A stretch of DNA of 64,000 nucleotides from Sulfobacillus thermosulfidooxidans DSM 9293 (lineage in GTDB: Bacteria > Bacillota > Sulfobacillia > Sulfobacillales > Sulfobacillaceae). The stretch spans positions 625,517 to 689,516 of the forward strand of contig NZ_FWWY01000001.1 of assembly GCF_900176145.1 (NCBI RefSeq), in the 5' to 3' direction. Within the stretch, counting starts at the first letter, position 1. Each line of letters starts with the position of its first letter. The notes beneath the pieces were generated by a model that had not been told where the DNA came from, did no database searches, and saw only the letters and a list, made by a program, of their open reading frames with translations. Positions 42,742-51,813 of the stretch are shown here, in pieces. The translations under genes and the position numbers were made by a program.

Positions 42742-45371
42742 TGTAAATCCTCCCAGCGCTCTTTGAGACGGGTTATCCGCGATACGAGTTCTTCGCGTTG
42801 CGCCTTGGCTTTAGCCACCACGGGTTCGGGGGCGCGTTCGAGGAATTTCTGGTCACCCAGTTGCCGCTCGACACGCTCTAATTCTGCTTGCGTTTGATCC
42901 ATCATTTTTTTGACACGAGCCGCTTCTTTTTCTAAGTCCACGACCCCTTCCAACAATAATGAGAGACTTCCCCCTAAAGCGACCCCGGTCAGGGCATGGT
43001 GCGGCTTGGCAACATCCTCACTTTTTACATGCCAGGCAATATCCTGGGCTCGTAACAATTCCCGAATCGCTACCTCTTCCTGCCGCCAATCCCCAAGAAC
43101 CGAGGCGTTATCCGCTACCGCAAAAAATTGCACCCGTTGTCCAGGCGGGAGATTGACTTCGGCACGTAAATTGCGTCCAGCACGGATGAGACTTTTCACC
43201 CTGTCCATGGTGGCTAAAGCCTGTTCCTGATGAGATAAAGGCATCACCTCGGGCCAAGGCGCAATCATGATGCTCTCACCCTCATGGGGAATGGATTGCC
43301 ACAACTCTTCCGTTACAAAGGGCATAAAGGGATGCAGCAGTTTTAGTGATTGTTCCGCGACATAAATGAGTGTGCTTAAAACCTCGTCCGCGTCACTCGG
43401 ATACTCACGCATGCGAATTTTGCTTAACTCGATATACCAGTCGCAATAATCATCCCATAGAAAATCATAAATAGCTCGCGCGGCTTGCCCAAATTCGAAT
43501 TCATGCAGCCAAGCTGTCATTTTTTCTATGGTTTGATTTAGTTGCTGTATAATCCACACATCTTCGACGTGGTGGGGATTAAGCGGCTTGAGCACAAAAT
43601 TCTCCGGCAAATTCATGCGCACATACCGAATCGCATTGTAGATCTTATTTGCAAAGTGACTCGCCGCTTGCACGCGTTCATCACTGTAACGCTGATCATT
43701 ACCAGGCGCCGAACTCAGGACTAATGCCATCCGCAATGCGTCCGCTCCATAACGTTCAATAACGTCCATGGGATCAACGCCATTCCCCAAGGATTTACTC
43801 ATCTTACGGCCTTGGCTATCGCGGACCAAGCCATGCAGCAACACGGTGGTAAAGGGTTTTTGACCCGTAAAATGGATCCCTTGCATAATCATCCGTGAGA
43901 CCCAGAAAAAGATGATGTCATAGGCCGTAGACAAGACAGACGTCGGGTAAAAGGTTTTCAAATCCTCCGTCTGGTCCGGCCAGCCTAATGTCGAAAATGG
44001 CCATAATGCTGAAGAAAACCATGTGTCTAATACATCTTCATCTTGGTGCACGGGACCACCGCATACATCACAATGTTCTGGAGCCTCTCGAGCCACCATA
44101 ACGTGATCGCAATGATCACAGTAATATGCAGGAATGCGGTGTCCCCACCAAATTTGCCGGGAAATACACCAATCCCGGATATTTTCCATCCAGTTCGTAT
44201 AGATTTTTTCAAACCGTTCGGGAACAAATTTAATGGCCCCCATGCGTACAGCATTTAAGGCAGGTTCGGCTAGCGGCTTAATCTTTACGAACCACTGCAA
44301 AGACAATAGGGGTTCAATGACGGTTCCGCATTTTTCACAATGTCCTACCGAATGAATGAGATCTTCTTGTTTCTCAATCGCACCCCGTTCGTCGAGATCT
44401 TTGATAATACGCTGGCGTGCTTCATACCGGTCTAACCCCTGATAAGGTCCAGCGGCCTCGGTCATGCGCCCGTCCTCGCCAATCACAGGGATTTGTGGCA
44501 GTTGATGACGTTCACCCATTTGAAAGTCATTGGGATCATGAGCCGGAGTCACTTTGACCGCACCCGTTCCGTATTCAGGATCAACATAGGTATCAGCAAT
44601 GATAGGAATAATACGGTCCACTAGAGGGACTTTGACCTGATGTCCCACCAAATGGTTCCAGCGCGGGTCATCGGGATGAACAGCAATCGCCGTATCTCCC
44701 AGCATGGTTTCAGGTCGGGTTGTCGCGACCACAATTTCTCCTGGTTCATCGACTAACGGATAACGAATAAACGTTAACGTCCCTTTTTCATCGTCATGTT
44801 CGACTTCAATGTCTGATAACGCTGTGCGACACGAAACACACCAATTGGTTATATAGTTGCCCCGATAAATGAGTCCTTCTTCATACAGGCGGACAAATAC
44901 TTCGGTAACCGCTTTGGAAAGACCCTCATCCATCGTAAATCGAAGACGATCCCAATCCACCGAAGCGCCCAATTTTTCTACCTGCCGGAGAATCTCTCCT
45001 CCATACTTCTCTTTCCATTGCCAAACCTCTTGAATGAAGGCTTCCCGTCCAATACTGCGTCGGTCAATATTCTGACTCCGCAATAATTCCTCGACCTTCA
45101 TTTGGGTGTGGATTCCCGCGTGGTCTGTTCCTGGCAGCCATAAGGTATTATCCCCCAGCATCCGGTGAAAGCGAATCAGAATATCTTGCCAGGTGTTGTT
45201 TAGAGCATGTCCAACGTGCAAAATCCCTGTCACATTGGGAGGTGGCATAACAATGCTAAAGGTCGGAGCTTCAGGATTCATATTGGGTTTAAAGTATCCC
45301 TGCTCTTTCCAAAAGCTGTACCACTTTTGTTCGACTTCATGCGGCGAATATTGAGCACTGAGCTCAACCAC
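42738..45371 (-). CDS. valS: Valyl-tRNA synthetase
   Basis: Charges tRNA-Val, 877 residues. HIGH-type motif PNVTGILHVGHAL, editing domain with ATTRPETMLGDTA, KMSKS loop KMSKSLGNGVDP and a C-terminal coiled-coil tRNA-binding arm (LEKEAARVKKMMDQTQAEL). GTG 45371 has AAGGAGG 8 bases upstream; an in-frame start at 45407 would lie over that site. A T-box leader controls it. Confidence 0.98.
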   Translation of the reverse strand: MVELSAQYSPHEVEQKWYSFWKEQGYFKPNMNPEAPTFSIVMPPPNVTGILHVGHALNNTWQDILIRFHRMLGDNTLWLPGTDHAGIHTQMKVEELLRSQNIDRRSIGREAFIQEVWQWKEKYGGEILRQVEKLGASVDWDRLRFTMDEGLSKAVTEVFVRLYEEGLIYRGNYITNWCVSCRTALSDIEVEHDDEKGTLTFIRYPLVDEPGEIVVATTRPETMLGDTAIAVHPDDPRWNHLVGHQVKVPLVDRIIPIIADTYVDPEYGTGAVKVTPAHDPNDFQMGERHQLPQIPVIGEDGRMTEAAGPYQGLDRYEARQRIIKDLDERGAIEKQEDLIHSVGHCEKCGTVIEPLLSLQWFVKIKPLAEPALNAVRMGAIKFVPERFEKIYTNWMENIRDWCISRQIWWGHRIPAYYCDHCDHVMVAREAPEHCDVCGGPVHQDEDVLDTWFSSALWPFSTLGWPDQTEDLKTFYPTSVLSTAYDIIFFWVSRMIMQGIHFTGQKPFTTVLLHGLVRDSQGRKMSKSLGNGVDPMDVIERYGADALRMALVLSSAPGNDQRYSDERVQAASHFANKIYNAIRYVRMNLPENFVLKPLNPHHVEDVWIIQQLNQTIEKMTAWLHEFEFGQAARAIYDFLWDDYCDWYIELSKIRMREYPSDADEVLSTLIYVAEQSLKLLHPFMPFVTEELWQSIPHEGESIMIAPWPEVMPLSHQEQALATMDRVKSLIRAGRNLRAEVNLPPGQRVQFFAVADNASVLGDWRQEEVAIRELLRAQDIAWHVKSEDVAKPHHALTGVALGGSLSLLLEGVVDLEKEAARVKKMMDQTQAELERVERQLGDQKFLERAPEPVVAKAKAQREELVSRITRLKERWEDLQ

Positions 45372-45529
45372 GCGAAATTCCTCCTTTGATTCTGGTCCTC
45401 TGAGCATAGTTACAACGCTGATGATACGAGAAAACGTCGTTAAACACCATGAGCCAGAAGACGGCTAGATCGTCTCAAACGTCCATGAAAATTCCATGCA
45501 AAATGTGTTCAAAATTTTTCACGATCACC

Positions 45530-45765
45530 AAAAAGAGACCCTCTTCGCTAAGGGCGAAAAGAGTCTCTTTCGCGGTACCACCTTAATTCGCCCTAAAATT
45601 GTTAGGGCCTCTTTTGCGATAACGGGCAAAACCGTTTTAGATTGCCAAGGCCAACCTTGGCTCACTAAAACACCTCGGGGTCCACCTGCAAGTCATCACG
45701 CACGAAGATTTCACCATATTACTTCGCTCTCTACGCGTTTGTGTCCCGCTTCTTCCCGTCATCGG
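45530..45765 (-). promoter_or_regulatory. T-box leader of valS
   Basis: The minus strand has AATTAAGGTGGTACCGCG (T-box core 45582-45571), an AGAGAGCGAAG / GGTGAAA region near 45735-45715 that resembles stem I, and a terminator: AGAGACTCTTTTCGC pairing with GCGAAGAGGGTCTCT and ending in five Ts (45534-45530). About 158 bases then lead to valS. The leader begins only a few bases after the groES stop. The valine specifier could not be placed with confidence. Confidence 0.92.
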
Positions 45766-45777
45766 CAAAAGATATGA

Positions 45778-46044
45778 TTAGTCTTCCACGACAGCCAGAA
45801 TATCGTCAGTCGACAGAATGAGGTGTTCCTCATTGCCAATCTTGATTTCGGTGCCGGCAAATTTGGCAAATAAGACCCGCTGGCCTTCCTTTACCTTAAT
45901 GTCTTCACCATCGCCGACTGCTACGATAAGACCGGTCTGGGGTTTATCTTTGGCAGTATCGGGTATGTAAATACCACTCTGAGTCCGTTCCTGTTCCTCC
46001 ACCAGTTTTACCAGAACGCGGTCCCCTAACGGCTTGACCTGCAT
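45778..46044 (-). CDS. groES: Co-chaperonin GroES, without an adjacent groEL
   Basis: The 10-kDa lid of the GroEL chaperonin, 88 residues. It starts MQVKPLGDRVLVKLVEEQERT and ends LSTDDILAVVED, with the mobile loop between. AAGGGGG precedes ATG 46044 by 9 bases; an upstream in-frame start adds non-homologous residues. No groEL lies on either side; the next gene on this strand is valS behind its T-box. The usual CIRCE operator was not seen upstream. Confidence 0.95.
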   Translation of the reverse strand: MQVKPLGDRVLVKLVEEQERTQSGIYIPDTAKDKPQTGLIVAVGDGEDIKVKEGQRVLFAKFAGTEIKIGNEEHLILSTDDILAVVED

Positions 46045-46102
46045 TGGAAATATCCCCCTTGGATGGTGTATCTGATGTTCCACAAAAATCGTGGCATCTA
46101 AC

Positions 46103-46130
46103 ATTATATCGTACAGCCTTAGTGTGTCAA
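46103..46130 (-). promoter_or_regulatory. Perfect-consensus sigma-A promoter for groES
   Basis: TTGACA (46130-46125) and TATAAT (46108-46103), 16 bases apart, on the minus strand about 60 bases before the groES start. Both hexamers match the consensus exactly, predicting strong constitutive expression. Confidence 0.8.
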
Positions 46131-46211
46131 TGAACCCACCTGCCCGCTGGTCTCAAACCTGTCCTCTATGCATAGTGTGGATTGATATCCATCGCTGAGG
46201 AGGATGCTGTG

Positions 46212-47117
46212 ATGAAAAATCCCCGAAAATGGAAGAAATGGATCCTTCCATGGCTAACGCTCACCTTAACGGCCTGTGGACAACATACACCAAAGTCAGC
46301 TCAACCATCCTGGCCTGTGGTGCGTGTGTCGATGAATGTGTCATCATCTTTCCTGGCACTGCCCCTTTATGTTGCCCAAAACCTTCACTTGTTTCAAGAT
46401 GAACATATTCGCGTAGACATCGTACCAGCCAATCACAGTGAACTTATGATTTCGGATACGGTCAAATCATGGCCTGTTTTAGGCTCTTTGGCAAGTCGTC
46501 CTGATTTGTTTTTGGTCGCACCCGCCCCCGATCCGCATTTTCGTTTGAAAGCCTTAGACCGTCTTCCCGTAGAATATGCCGATAATCTGCAAATCTCCCT
46601 GAACTTACTGCAGAGTATCATGACGCTTAATCGTACCCATCCCTATTTGGAAACCGTATCCTTTAAACATATTCAAAATTTGTGGAGACAGCGTCACTTG
46701 CCCTGGGCCATCGTGACTCTTCATCAATTTTATCAACTACGCCAGCAAGATCCGCACACCGTGATTTTAAACTGGCTAGGAGCATCCACTGGTCCCATTC
46801 CTGCCCTCATTCTTAGCGGGCACAGTAAAAACAGCGTGCCATTTCTGCGGGCTATCAACCTGGCATTGTGGTACATTCATACATCATCTCCGAAAACCAT
46901 TGCCGGTATTCTCGCCAATCCGCAGGAAAAATCTTTGCCACAACAAATCGCCCAGGGACTCCATTATGGATTGTGGCCCGTGACCACCTATATTTCCCCC
47001 AGTGAATATAACCGGGGACGGGCATTATATAGTTTAACCACTCAGGATACATGGCCCCCTTATTACGAGGGCGTCGATAAAAAATTAGCGACTCAAGCCT
47101 TAAGTGCAGCATATTGA
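46212..47117 (+). CDS. Substrate-binding lipoprotein, SsuA/NMT1-like
   Basis: A secreted lipoprotein of 301 residues. A basic start, hydrophobic helix and lipobox LTAC-GQ are followed by an SsuA/ThiY-like fold opening (LPLYVAQNLHLFQDEHIRVDIVPA), as in nitrate, sulfonate and thiamine-precursor binding proteins. ATG 46212 has GAGGAGG 8 bases upstream. It has no ABC partner nearby; the importer at 5.9-9.0 kb lacks such a protein and is of the matching class, so a functional link is possible but only inferred. Its 3' end overlaps the convergent GNAT gene by 25 bases. Confidence 0.75.
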   Translation: MKNPRKWKKWILPWLTLTLTACGQHTPKSAQPSWPVVRVSMNVSSSFLALPLYVAQNLHLFQDEHIRVDIVPANHSELMISDTVKSWPVLGSLASRPDLFLVAPAPDPHFRLKALDRLPVEYADNLQISLNLLQSIMTLNRTHPYLETVSFKHIQNLWRQRHLPWAIVTLHQFYQLRQQDPHTVILNWLGASTGPIPALILSGHSKNSVPFLRAINLALWYIHTSSPKTIAGILANPQEKSLPQQIAQGLHYGLWPVTTYISPSEYNRGRALYSLTTQDTWPPYYEGVDKKLATQALSAAY

Positions 47118-47629
47118 CGAGCCCATGATTCCATAAGCACCAGTTCTGTGCTGCCTTCTAGACGTCCTGATGCGGCTAACATGGCAATCTTTTTAAATCC
47201 CGCTTTTTCATAGGCGCGAATTGCTCGATAATTATCTTTTTTCACGCGTAAATAAACCCTATTGAGTCCATAGCGAACATAAGCCACATCCAACACATCG
47301 CGGATGGCCCCAGAGCCATAGCCTTGATTCCAATATCTTTTATCGCCGATAGAAATTCTCAGCTCAGCTTGGCCATTGCGCCAGGTGATATGCTCTAATT
47401 CCACATCCCCAATCAACTGGCCCTCTTCGGTCTGAATCGCAAATCCCAAGCGAATGGGACTGGTCATTAAATCGCGCCACCAGCCGAGATCAATCTGGTT
47501 AGCCCGTCCAAATTTCTTCCCACTGAGCTCCGTAATTTCTTCATCTTCATCCCACAAAAGCAACATTGCGAGGTCGTCATCCTTTAATTCCCGGATATAG
47601 CGGTAACGACCTTCCAAATCCAACACCAT
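47093..47629 (-). CDS. GNAT-family N-acetyltransferase, RimJ/RimL-like
   Basis: A 178-residue acetyl-CoA-dependent acetyltransferase. RYIRELKDDDLAMLLLW is the typical start, GDVELEHITWRNGQAELRISIG the central sheet, and KRYWNQGYGSGAIRDVL the CoA-binding motif A, then NxRAIRAYEKAGFK as motif B. The substrate is unknown; the class acetylates ribosomal proteins or small molecules. ATG 47629 follows AGGTG; GTG 47641 is less likely. Confidence 0.88.
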   Translation of the reverse strand: MVLDLEGRYRYIRELKDDDLAMLLLWDEDEEITELSGKKFGRANQIDLGWWRDLMTSPIRLGFAIQTEEGQLIGDVELEHITWRNGQAELRISIGDKRYWNQGYGSGAIRDVLDVAYVRYGLNRVYLRVKKDNYRAIRAYEKAGFKKIAMLAASGRLEGSTELVLMESWARQYAALKA

Positions 47630-47864
47630 GTATTTCTTCACCTCGTCTCAATCTCACTTCTTCAATTCGACAGAAGAGAGCTCGTCTCCTGTTTTCTCGA
47701 GTGAGACGCGGAGGACTTTCTTCTGGTAAGGCTGGGAATCTCGACCTCCCATCTTTCTCAGTTATCATAGTCAACACCATAGTGGAATGTGCACACTGCC
47801 CGAACCTCTCAACATTCGGTATAATCGATGTCATACTCCCACCAACAAAGGAGGCTCTATCATC

Positions 47865-48215
47865 ATGGCCAAATTATTAGTCTTGATTGTTTCTGGTCCC
47901 AATGATCCCGCTAAGGTTAAAGCCGGGTTAGGCTTTTCTATAGTGTCCCAACAAAGCGAACAAGTAGACGATGTCAAAATTTGTTTCTTTGCTGACGGCG
48001 TGGAAGTTCTAGCCCCAGGAGCCATCCAGCCATTTGAATCCCTTATACATAAGGTCCAGGAGTTGGGAATCTTTACAATGGCGTGTCAATTACATGCCGA
48101 GCAAAAGCATCTGGATGATGTGATTCGCAAGGAGCAACCAACTATCGATTTGCACTATGTTGGTGAAGATCTGGTCAAAGCCTTGACGGAAGGATACCAA
48201 TTCGTTAGTTTTTAA
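47865..48215 (+). CDS. DsrE/DsrF-like small protein
   Basis: A 116-residue protein of the DsrE fold: an alternating beta-alpha sheet starting AKLLVLIVSGPNDPAKVKAGL and a DVKICFFADGVEVL strand-loop. One cysteine (FTMACQL) sits at the place where sulfur-carrier DsrE proteins hold theirs; a second catalytic partner is not seen. AAAGGAGG lies upstream of ATG 47865 with a long spacer of 11 bases. A TATAAT (47820-47825) lies about 40 bases upstream with no good -35. The next gene, a histidine phosphatase, begins 2 bases after its stop. Confidence 0.8.
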   Translation: MAKLLVLIVSGPNDPAKVKAGLGFSIVSQQSEQVDDVKICFFADGVEVLAPGAIQPFESLIHKVQELGIFTMACQLHAEQKHLDDVIRKEQPTIDLHYVGEDLVKALTEGYQFVSF

Positions 48216-48217
48216 CT

Positions 48218-48817
48218 ATGGACACTTTTGCGTCACGCACCTTTTGGGTTATGCGGCATGGTCGCCCTGACTTACCCCGTAACCCATTTTTCATGGATCA
48301 CGACCAGTTTAACCGATATTTAGAAGCCTATGACCGGGCCGCTTTAAGTGACGTTGAAACACAGCGCTTAACCGCATTATTTCAACAATATCCGGTTCCC
48401 GATTTGGTTATCTGTTCGGATTTGCCAAGAGCTCAAGCCACTGCCGAGCTCTTTGCTCGGTCATCTCCTATCATTGTCGACCCCACTTTTCGGGAAATTC
48501 CTGTCTGGCTCCCTGACGCGTCTACAAAATTTCTCAAAAGTCGGTGGCCCGAAGAATTTTGGTGGAGTTATTTGCGCCTAAATTGGTTTCGCGATCAGGG
48601 TCCAGAAGGTAAAACTCGTTCCCGTCAACGAGCCCAGGAAGCCATCACGCGCTTGCTGGCGTATCAAGAAGGACACCAACGCATCGCGCTGGTGTCCCAT
48701 GCTGGATTTTTGTCGTTATTAATTACCATGCTGCATCAGCAGCACCGGATCAAGGGCCCATTTCTCCCGTCCATTCGTTTTGGCCGTCCGACCAGGTATA
48801 CCTGGGTTAAATCGTAA
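48218..48817 (+). CDS. Histidine phosphatase superfamily protein
   Basis: A 199-residue protein with the RHG motif VMRHGRPDLP at the N-terminus, Arg in CSDLPRAQATAELF, a Glu in TFREIPVWLPD and the second catalytic His in LVSHAGFLS. Family members include phosphoglycerate mutases and many phosphatases; the substrate is not evident. It begins 2 bases after the DsrE stop and has no independent ribosome binding site, so coupled translation is likely. It overlaps the convergent engB by 11 bases. Confidence 0.88.
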   Translation: MDTFASRTFWVMRHGRPDLPRNPFFMDHDQFNRYLEAYDRAALSDVETQRLTALFQQYPVPDLVICSDLPRAQATAELFARSSPIIVDPTFREIPVWLPDASTKFLKSRWPEEFWWSYLRLNWFRDQGPEGKTRSRQRAQEAITRLLAYQEGHQRIALVSHAGFLSLLITMLHQQHRIKGPFLPSIRFGRPTRYTWVKS

Positions 48818-49379
48818 GACCCAGTCCCATAATCGCCTCTTTGACTTTGTTTAGGCCTTCACCCGTTCGGTTCGATACGGGATATATGGGGCGCTGGTAG
48901 ATCTCTTCCAACCGTTGAATCCGCATTTTCTGTTCGGTTTTGTTAAGACGGTCCAATTTGGTCCCCACCACGGCCAAAAACAGATTGCGGTCGCTAGCCC
49001 ATTGTAATATTTGTCTTTCCTCGTCTTCAGGATCACGCCGGATATCTTGCACGAGAATCCCGCCAATTAACGGTTGCCGGGATGACAAATACTCTTCGAC
49101 CGCTTGGCCAAATTGATCCCGGACGGTTTTGGATACTTTTGCATACCCATAGCCGGGTAAATCCACTAAGTACCAGTTTGCCATCTGATAAAAATGGATT
49201 CGCTGGGTTTTCCCAGGGTTACTACTCACGTGCGCCATTTTGGAGCGGGTGAGAGCATTAATCAGTGATGATTTGCCCGCGTTAGACCGCCCTAAAAAAG
49301 CTAGTTCAAGCAAGCCATCTTTGGGCATTTCCGCCATTGTCAAGCATGACGCGACGAGGCGATTACTTTTGGGGGGCAA
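48807..49379 (-). CDS. engB: Ribosome biogenesis GTPase YsxC/EngB
   Basis: Essential GTPase for 50S assembly, 190 residues. G1 [10 protein letters not shown]3 [12 protein letters not shown]4 TKLD are present, after an N-terminus [13 protein letters not shown] 49379 lies inside the end of lonA with AGGGA 5-6 bases upstream; an ATG at residue 15 is possible but would shorten the usual N-terminus. It follows lonA as in Bacillus. Confidence 0.95.
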   Translation of the reverse strand: MPPKSNRLVASCLTMAEMPKDGLLELAFLGRSNAGKSSLINALTRSKMAHVSSNPGKTQRIHFYQMANWYLVDLPGYGYAKVSKTVRDQFGQAVEEYLSSRQPLIGGILVQDIRRDPEDEERQILQWASDRNLFLAVVGTKLDRLNKTEQKMRIQRLEEIYQRPIYPVSNRTGEGLNKVKEAIMGLGLTI

Positions 49380-51699
49380 TTTCTTCCCTCACAATCTTCT
49401 CAGTGAGAGCAAACTCGAGCACTTCATCCAAATGCTCAACAAGATGAATTTGCATGGAGCGTCTGACATTGCGCGGCAAATCCTCTAAATCACTCTCATT
49501 TTCTTTCGGCAAAATAATTTCCCGAATCCCAGCGCGGTGAGCCGCCAACGTTTTCTCTTTAATCCCGCCCACTGGTAACACGTGCCCACGCAGGGTAATC
49601 TCACCCGTCATCGCAATTTGGGATTTGACCGGAATATTACTCAGAGCCGAAACCATGGCCGTCGCCATAGCAATCCCCGCAGACGGGCCATCTTTGGGTA
49701 TTGCACCTTCGGGCACATGCACATGTAGGTCCAAAGTTTCATGGAACGAGGGATCAATGCCAAATTCCCGCGCACGCGAACGGATAAAGCTGTAGGCTGC
49801 GCGAGCACTTTCTTGCATCACGTCCCCTAATTGACCGGTCAGGTTTAAATGGCCTTTGCCGGGCATGGTCGTGACCTCAATAGGCATCACATCCCCGCCA
49901 GCCTCGGTTACCGCAAGTCCGGTGACAATTCCCACCTCATCTTGGGATTCTTTGGTACGGTGATGGACTTGGTGAGGTCCTAAATATTTTTCAAGATTGT
50001 TCACCGTAACTCGCACCGTCCCCTGGTAGCCCTGAACGATTTCTCGTGCCACTTTGCGGCAGATGGCCCCTAACTGGCGCTCTAACTGCCGTACCCCTGC
50101 TTCGCGGGTGTAGTGGCGAATAACGTCGGCAATGGCATGCTGGCTAATTTCCACCATGTCCGGTTTCAAGCCATGATTTTCCATCTGTTTAGGCCACAAA
50201 TATTGAAGGGCGATATGCAGTTTTTCTTCTTCAGTGTAGCCAGGAATCACAATCGTTTCCATCCGGTCCAGCAAAGGTTTGGGTATGGTGTGCAAGACAT
50301 TGGCCGTCGTAATAAACATGACGTGTGATAGGTCAAAAGGCACTTCAATGTAATGATCCGAAAAATGGGAGTTCTGTTCGGGATCCAATACCTCCAAAAG
50401 GGCTGCCGATGGATCCCCACGAAAATCCATTGCCATTTTATCGACTTCATCGAGCAAAAATAAGGGATTCTTGGATCCGGCCTGTTTCATGCCTTGAATA
50501 ATCCGTCCCGGTAAGGCCCCAACATACGTACGCCGATGACCACGGATCTCGGCTTCATCCCGTACGCCTCCCAGCGATACCCGGACAAAATTGCGACCGG
50601 TCGCCCGGGCAATGGAACGGGCCAACGAGGTTTTTCCGACCCCTGGCGGGCCTACTAAACACAAAATGGGTCCTTTAAGACTTTGAGACAGCTGACGCAC
50701 CGCCAAATATTCCAAAATGCGATCTTTAACCTTTTTCAGCCCATAGTGATCTTCGTTAAGAATGCGTTCAGCCTCGGCTACATCAACCCGTTCATCGGTT
50801 TCAATGCCCCACGGGAGATTTAATAACCAATCGACATAATTGCGAACGACCACAGCTTCTGCGGACATCGTGGGCATTTTTGCCAACCGGTCAATTTCGC
50901 GAGAAATTTTCTCACGAATTTCGTCGGTTAATCCCTGAGTCTCGGCTAAGCGCTGTCGGAGTTCTTCCACTTCACCTAAATGGTCGTCAGCTTCACCGAG
51001 CTCTTTTTGAATCGCTTTGAGTTGCTCGCGCAAATAATACTCTTTTTGAGTCCGCTCCATTTGTTTACGGACCCGGATGTTAATGCGTTTTTCAATCTCC
51101 AACAATTCCATCTGACGGGACAAGATATCCGACACTTTTTTTAACCGTTCATCTGCCGAAAAAATTTCCAGTACTTCTTGCTTCTCCGCGGTGCGAATAT
51201 CTAAATAGCTAATAATGGTGTCAGCAAGCCGTCCCGGATCATCGACATTCATACTTAAAGATGCTTCGCCAGGCATTTTTTTCGAATTTTTAATGTAGAG
51301 TTCGAACAGATCCACCACAGCGTGCATCAAGGCCTCAGTTTCATCGGTGATTTCGTTATCTTCAGCCACCGCTTCGACAAGAGCCTCAAAATATGTTCCT
51401 TCATCGGTAATCTTATGTATGATAGCCCGGGACCGACCTTCCACAACCACTTTCGCGCCGCCTGTCGGCATTTTCAGAAGCTGCTTGACTTCTCCAATAA
51501 TCCCGACCCGATATAGATCATCTTCGTGCGGTTCATCGAGGCGCGTATCCTTCTGCGCGACAAAAATCAACTCTTGTGAACCCAGCATCGCTTGTTCGAG
51601 CGCTTTCAAACTGCGTTCGCGACCAACCTCCAAGGGTACAACCATATACGGGAAAAGGAGCACACCCCTTAGCGGAAGCAATGGCAGTTGAGTTTCCAC
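49363..51699 (-). CDS. lon: ATP-dependent protease LonA
   Basis: Soluble AAA+ serine protease of about 778 residues. It has the N-terminal substrate domain ([15 protein letters not shown]), a coiled-coil, AAA+ module with [12 protein letters not shown] and Walker [10 protein letters not shown], and the protease domain with the catalytic Ser in PKDGPSAG and the Lys in [10 protein letters not shown]. Both GTG 51699 (AGGGGG 9 bases upstream) and ATG 51708 (binding site adjoining) are possible starts. Next to lonB and engB as in Bacillus. Confidence 0.97.
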   Translation of the reverse strand: METQLPLLPLRGVLLFPYMVVPLEVGRERSLKALEQAMLGSQELIFVAQKDTRLDEPHEDDLYRVGIIGEVKQLLKMPTGGAKVVVEGRSRAIIHKITDEGTYFEALVEAVAEDNEITDETEALMHAVVDLFELYIKNSKKMPGEASLSMNVDDPGRLADTIISYLDIRTAEKQEVLEIFSADERLKKVSDILSRQMELLEIEKRINIRVRKQMERTQKEYYLREQLKAIQKELGEADDHLGEVEELRQRLAETQGLTDEIREKISREIDRLAKMPTMSAEAVVVRNYVDWLLNLPWGIETDERVDVAEAERILNEDHYGLKKVKDRILEYLAVRQLSQSLKGPILCLVGPPGVGKTSLARSIARATGRNFVRVSLGGVRDEAEIRGHRRTYVGALPGRIIQGMKQAGSKNPLFLLDEVDKMAMDFRGDPSAALLEVLDPEQNSHFSDHYIEVPFDLSHVMFITTANVLHTIPKPLLDRMETIVIPGYTEEEKLHIALQYLWPKQMENHGLKPDMVEISQHAIADVIRHYTREAGVRQLERQLGAICRKVAREIVQGYQGTVRVTVNNLEKYLGPHQVHHRTKESQDEVGIVTGLAVTEAGGDVMPIEVTTMPGKGHLNLTGQLGDVMQESARAAYSFIRSRAREFGIDPSFHETLDLHVHVPEGAIPKDGPSAGIAMATAMVSALSNIPVKSQIAMTGEITLRGHVLPVGGIKEKTLAAHRAGIREIILPKENESDLEDLPRNVRRSMQIHLVEHLDEVLEFALTEKIVREEIAPQK

Positions 51700-51764
51700 G
51701 TCATGCATCCCCCTATCTGATAGACCTATCCTCTTCTATCCTAACCATAATACTCAAATACATG

Positions 51765-51797
51765 AAAAGAGACGACCCTTTTCAATAAGGTCGTCTC
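51765..51797 (-). terminator. Intrinsic terminator after lonB
   Basis: On the minus strand GAGACGACC pairs with GGTCGTCTC around an 11-base loop, followed by TTTTC. It lies just after the lonB stop and before lonA, so lonA needs its own promoter. Confidence 0.8.
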
Positions 51798-51813
51798 AGA
51801 CTTTTCGGAAAGG

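Noticed and set aside
46103-46200. CIRCE-type heat-shock operator upstream of groES
   Set aside because: No TTAGCACTC-N9-GAGTGCTAA inverted repeat is present; only a sigma-A promoter is seen.
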